DNA of 10,741 nt. It comes from Glaciecola sp. UBA1851. GTDB taxonomy: Bacteria > Pseudomonadota > Gammaproteobacteria > Enterobacterales > Alteromonadaceae. Both the position numbers and the translations under genes were made by a program. The stretch spans positions 1-10,741 of the forward strand of contig DDIL01000091.1 of the NCBI GenBank assembly GCA_002338515.1, written 5' to 3'. Shown here piece by piece: positions 7,419-10,741 of this stretch. The notes under the pieces are model-generated. The model saw only the letters and a list, made by a program, of their open reading frames with translations. It made no database searches and was not told the origin of the DNA. Within the stretch, counting starts at the first letter, position 1. Every line of letters begins with the position of its first letter.

Positions 7419-7435
7419 AAATAACCGATTATTTA
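7418..7435 (-). promoter_or_regulatory. Small hairpin joining pepN stop and DUF2835 start
   Basis: On the minus strand TAAATAA (7435-7429) and TTATTTA (7424-7418) pair perfectly around a TCGG loop. The left arm begins with the pepN stop codon and the right arm ends with the A of the DUF2835 ATG. All seven pairs are A-U, so the structure is weak. It lacks a following T run, so it is not a terminator. Translational coupling is an inference. Confidence 0.35.
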
Positions 7436-10042
7436 ATTGGCTAATGCTTTACTAGCTTTTTCAAACAAGTCTTTGCTTAAATGCTTAGTGGTAAAAATTC
7501 TGTTTAATTGCGCTTTCATTTTAGATTGAATATCTTCACTAAAACTCGCATATTGAATTAATGGCGTAATCAATCTAGAGGCAACTTGAGGGTTTAATTT
7601 ATCTAACTCAATAAGATAGTCGGCTAAATATTTGTACCCTGAACCATCAGCTTGGTGGAAGCCTTGAGTATTATAAAATGCAAAGCTTCCAATTAAGGAT
7701 CGCACTTTATTAGGATTGGTAATGGAGTATTGTTTATGGCTTTGCAATAAATCAAGTTGTGACAAAATATCGCTACTAGTTTTTGTGGCATGCATAGCAA
7801 ACCATTTATCCATAACAACCGCATCAGACCCGAATATAGCTTCAAATTCAAGCATCAAGTTATTGAATAGTGGCCCATCTAATTTTTTTGAAGCCTTTAA
7901 CGCAGCTAATCGGTCAGTCATATTCGTTGACTGTTTATATTGTTGTTCAACTAGCTCATCTATATTGACATAATTAGCGGCTGCAAGCATTGATAAACAG
8001 GTATTTTTAAGTTGCCTACTATTTACTTGTTCACGTTCATAAGCATATTCTATAGCACTAAGTGCTTGGTTTAGCTTGCTATACTGAGTCAAGCATAAGT
8101 CAGTCAAACTGGTAGCAATACTTTTTTGCAAGCTCTCTGATGCCTTATCAAGCTTAATTACGTCACATAAAGGAAAATGTGAAATGAGCGATTCTGTGGT
8201 AGGTACGCTTATAAGTTGAGCTAACACTTCATTCGCCACATTAAGACTTTGCAAAACGCTTGATAGCTTTTGTACATCGTCTAATATTTTCTCATTATTT
8301 TCATAAAGACGTCTTATAAGCATTATATAAACTGATTGTGCCGCTTCCCATTTAGCATAGTCGTTGCTCGCGTTTTCAATAATTATTAGCAGGTCATCAA
8401 GTGTATATTCATACTCTATCTTTACAGGTGCTGAAAAGTCTTGTAGTAACGATGGCGTGACTCTACCTAAGCTTTCAAACCTCATGTTCGCTTTAGTTTC
8501 AGCTAAAACATAAGTATCGTTTTCTAACGCTATATTTATTTTGTTACCTGACTGGTCAAAACATTCCATTTTAATTGGAATATATAAGGCTTGTTTTTCA
8601 GTTTGATCTTGCGTAACAGGCGTTTTTTGAGAAAACTCAAAGCTTACAATATTTTTACCATTGTCCTGTGTCACACTTTGTTTAACAGCAACAACAGGTG
8701 TTCCCGATTGACCATACCAGCGTTTGAATAAGTCTAAGTTAACATCATTCGCATCTTGCATAGCATTAACAAAATCATCGCAAGTAACCGCTTGTCCATC
8801 ATGCCTTGCAAAGTATAAGTCCATCCCTTTTCTAAAGCCTTGTTCGGTTAGTAAGGTATGTAGCATTCGAATCACTTCCGCGCCTTTATCGTATACTGTC
8901 ACCGTATAGAAATTATTCATCTCCATGACTTCATCTGGGCGAATAGGATGACTCATTGGTGATGCATCTTCTGCAAATTGGTGTTCACGCATAACTTTTA
9001 CTTGGCTAATACGAGTCATTAATGGAGAGTACATGTCAGCTGAAAACTTTTGGTCTCTAAATACAGTTAATCCTTCTTTTAAACTCAACTGAAACCAATC
9101 TCTGCACGTTACCCTATTGCCCGTCCAATTATGAAAGTATTCATGCGCGATAACTGCTTCAATATTAAAGTAGTCTTCGTCAGTAGCCGTTTGAGTATCC
9201 GCTAATACATATTTACTATTAAATACGTTAAGCCCTTTGTTTTCCATTGCCCCCATATTAAAGAAATCAACGGCAACAACCATGTAAATATCTAAATCAT
9301 ATTCCAAGCCAAAGGTTTCTTCGTCCCAACGCATCGATTTTTTCAGTGACTCAATGGCATGATGGCCTTGGTTTAAGCGCCCTTCATCTACAAATAATTG
9401 AAGTTGTACGGTCTTGTTAGATTGGGTAATAAATTCACTTTCTAACTTATCGAAGTGACCAGCAACTAAGGCAAATAAATAACAAGGTTTTGGGTGGGGG
9501 TCTTGCCATACACAAGTTCGCTTACCATCAACAAAGCCAGTATCTGACATGAGGTTACCATTACTTAATAAATAGGTAAGGTTATCACTTGTACTATTAA
9601 TAGTGACGTTGAACATGGCGAGCACATCGGGACGCTCAAGATAGTAGGTAATTTTCCTAAACCCTTCTGCTTCACACTGAGTGCAATAGGCTTGGTTCGA
9701 AAAATATAACCCCTCTAAGCTTGTGTTACTGGCTGGGCTGTTTGTATTTTCAATGGTAAGCTCAAACTCATCTAAATGAGTAAAAACCGTTAAACCGGAA
9801 TCAGTTACTTTATAGTCGCTTTCATTTGCTAGTACCTCACCATTAATTTTAACAGAAATTAACGTTAACCCTTCTCCATCTAGCTCTATTTTTGAGGCCG
9901 TTTTATCGAGGCGTTCAACGGACATAATATTGGTTACCTTGGTAGAGTCTTTATCAAGGTCGAAAGTTAAATCTACATGCTTAATGGTGTGGCTAGGCGC
10001 CAGATAATCCAAACGCTTTTTACTAACAAGATTGGCTGTCAT
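7433..10042 (-). CDS. pepN: Aminopeptidase N (M1 zinc metallopeptidase)
   Basis: This cytoplasmic enzyme removes N-terminal amino acids from peptides in the last steps of protein turnover. Its 869 residues nearly equal the 870 of E. coli PepN. The substrate-binding GAMEN motif is at 264-268. The zinc site is HEYFH (300-304) with the third ligand Glu323, the classic H-E-x-x-H-x18-E spacing, and Glu301 is the catalytic base. Tyr384 in TVYDKGAE corresponds to the transition-state tyrosine. Gln122 and Glu124 in CTQCEAEGFRK match the N-terminus-binding site. By comparison with E. coli, domains run roughly 1-196 (beta), 197-447 (catalytic), 448-545 (Ig-like) and 546-869 (helical). All key residues are intact. 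The start aligns with E. coli PepN, but the best Shine-Dalgarno (AAGGG, overlapping the upstream stop) lies 13 bases away, which is rather far. It sits 16 bases after the antiporter gene. Confidence 0.97.
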   Translation of the reverse strand: MTANLVSKKRLDYLAPSHTIKHVDLTFDLDKDSTKVTNIMSVERLDKTASKIELDGEGLTLISVKINGEVLANESDYKVTDSGLTVFTHLDEFELTIENTNSPASNTSLEGLYFSNQAYCTQCEAEGFRKITYYLERPDVLAMFNVTINSTSDNLTYLLSNGNLMSDTGFVDGKRTCVWQDPHPKPCYLFALVAGHFDKLESEFITQSNKTVQLQLFVDEGRLNQGHHAIESLKKSMRWDEETFGLEYDLDIYMVVAVDFFNMGAMENKGLNVFNSKYVLADTQTATDEDYFNIEAVIAHEYFHNWTGNRVTCRDWFQLSLKEGLTVFRDQKFSADMYSPLMTRISQVKVMREHQFAEDASPMSHPIRPDEVMEMNNFYTVTVYDKGAEVIRMLHTLLTEQGFRKGMDLYFARHDGQAVTCDDFVNAMQDANDVNLDLFKRWYGQSGTPVVAVKQSVTQDNGKNIVSFEFSQKTPVTQDQTEKQALYIPIKMECFDQSGNKINIALENDTYVLAETKANMRFESLGRVTPSLLQDFSAPVKIEYEYTLDDLLIIIENASNDYAKWEAAQSVYIMLIRRLYENNEKILDDVQKLSSVLQSLNVANEVLAQLISVPTTESLISHFPLCDVIKLDKASESLQKSIATSLTDLCLTQYSKLNQALSAIEYAYEREQVNSRQLKNTCLSMLAAANYVNIDELVEQQYKQSTNMTDRLAALKASKKLDGPLFNNLMLEFEAIFGSDAVVMDKWFAMHATKTSSDILSQLDLLQSHKQYSITNPNKVRSLIGSFAFYNTQGFHQADGSGYKYLADYLIELDKLNPQVASRLITPLIQYASFSEDIQSKMKAQLNRIFTTKHLSKDLFEKASKALAN

Positions 10043-10058
10043 ATATATTGATAAACCC

Positions 10059-10741
10059 TTATTTGAATGTAACTTTAGGAGGCTCTAAACGTAGTATTTT
10101 GATCCCCACGTATGCATATATAATAGCAAGAATGGGGTTAATAAGATTAAAAAATGCATAGAAAATATAGCTAAATGGATGAACGCCTAACACTCCATGC
10201 ATGTATGCACCACAGGTATTCCAAGGAATGAGAGGAGATGTAATAGTGCCACCATCCTCTAAACTTCTAGATAAATTAAGTTGATGAAGATTTCGTTTTT
10301 TAAACTCTTCTTTATACATTCTACCAGGCATTACAATAGCCATATATTGATCGGCCGTCACCAAATTGGTACCTATACAAGTTAGGATAGTTCTAGTAAC
10401 CATATCACCTGCACTGGTTGCGCCTTTTAAACAAGCTGAAACAATAGCTTTCAACAAACCGACCCTTTCCAATACTGCCCCAAACGACATGGCGCAAATG
10501 ATTAACCAAATAGTATTTAACATACTCGACATGCCACCGCGGCTAAGTAAACTATTTAAACTTTCGTCACTAGTACTAAAACTTACGCCGTCAAACAAAG
10601 CTGTCCAAACCACCATTAGCCCCGTTACAATATCAGCATGATCGGTACTTAACATGCTCATTACCACTTCTTGCTGAAATAAAAGTGCCCATATACCCCC
10701 TAAAATAGCGCCTGTGGCCACCGCTGGGAATGCTGGAACTT
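10059..10741 (-). CDS. nhaC: NhaC-type Na+/H+ antiporter (5' end missing)
   Basis: The frame stays open to the window edge, so only about 227 C-terminal residues are visible; the GTG at 10721 is an internal valine, not the start. Residues before it (V-P-A-F-P-A) continue the family pattern. NhaC signatures include SLLSRGGMSSML followed by a membrane helix ending SFGAVLERVG. Next come TNLVTADQYMAIVMPGRMY and LEDGGTITSPLIPWNTCGAY, and then the last membrane segments, ending in a short charged tail. Hydrophobic segments are consistent with an inner-membrane protein. NhaC antiporters exchange Na+ for H+ and support pH and sodium homeostasis, which suits a marine bacterium. Some members of this ion-transporter family carry organic acids (for example malate/lactate exchange by the MleN group), so the exact substrate is less certain than the family. 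The stop is 16 bases before pepN, suggesting shared transcription without an obvious functional link. Confidence 0.88.
   Translation of the reverse strand, partial: VPAFPAVATGAILGGIWALLFQQEVVMSMLSTDHADIVTGLMVVWTALFDGVSFSTSDESLNSLLSRGGMSSMLNTIWLIICAMSFGAVLERVGLLKAIVSACLKGATSAGDMVTRTILTCIGTNLVTADQYMAIVMPGRMYKEEFKKRNLHQLNLSRSLEDGGTITSPLIPWNTCGAYMHGVLGVHPFSYIFYAFFNLINPILAIIYAYVGIKILRLEPPKVTFK

Overview
The window is a tightly packed, AT-rich stretch (GC judged by eye at about 40%) of what looks like a marine gammaproteobacterial chromosome. Every convincing gene lies on the minus strand, so transcription runs from position 10741 towards 1. An aminopeptidase N of the E. coli PepN type, followed directly by a DUF2835 gene, together with the low GC suggests Alteromonadales (for example Colwelliaceae or Alteromonadaceae). 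That placement is inference; no rRNA or taxonomic marker is present.

Region A (10741-7179) holds a 5'-truncated NhaC-type Na+/H+ antiporter, a complete 869-residue aminopeptidase N (pepN) and a small DUF2835 protein. They are separated by only 16 and 14 bases, so they are probably co-transcribed. The pepN stop codon and the first base of the DUF2835 start codon fall in one small AU-only hairpin.

Region B (7178-6944) is the only sizeable non-coding gap. It holds a candidate promoter and two inverted repeats upstream of the next transcription unit. I see no convincing terminator for region A and no RNA gene here.

Region C (6943-26) is the most interesting part: a four-gene envelope module. 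It encodes, in order, a DUF1302 outer-membrane beta-barrel, a DUF1329 periplasmic protein (LolA/LolB-like fold family), a YCF48/BNR-type beta-propeller with a signal peptide, and an RND/MMPL-superfamily inner-membrane transporter. Spacings are 10 bases, 67 bases (containing a clear intrinsic terminator) and 1 base. The four products could span inner membrane, periplasm and outer membrane. The gene set is a known recurring association of uncharacterised families, and a role in moving a lipid or other hydrophobic molecule across the envelope is a reasonable but unproven inference. The internal terminator divides the module into a probably abundant promoter-proximal pair (barrel and periplasmic protein) and a probably scarcer distal pair (propeller and transporter).

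No mobile element, CRISPR array, tRNA or rRNA was seen. No gene shows a frameshift or internal stop. The only incomplete gene is the antiporter, cut by the window edge.
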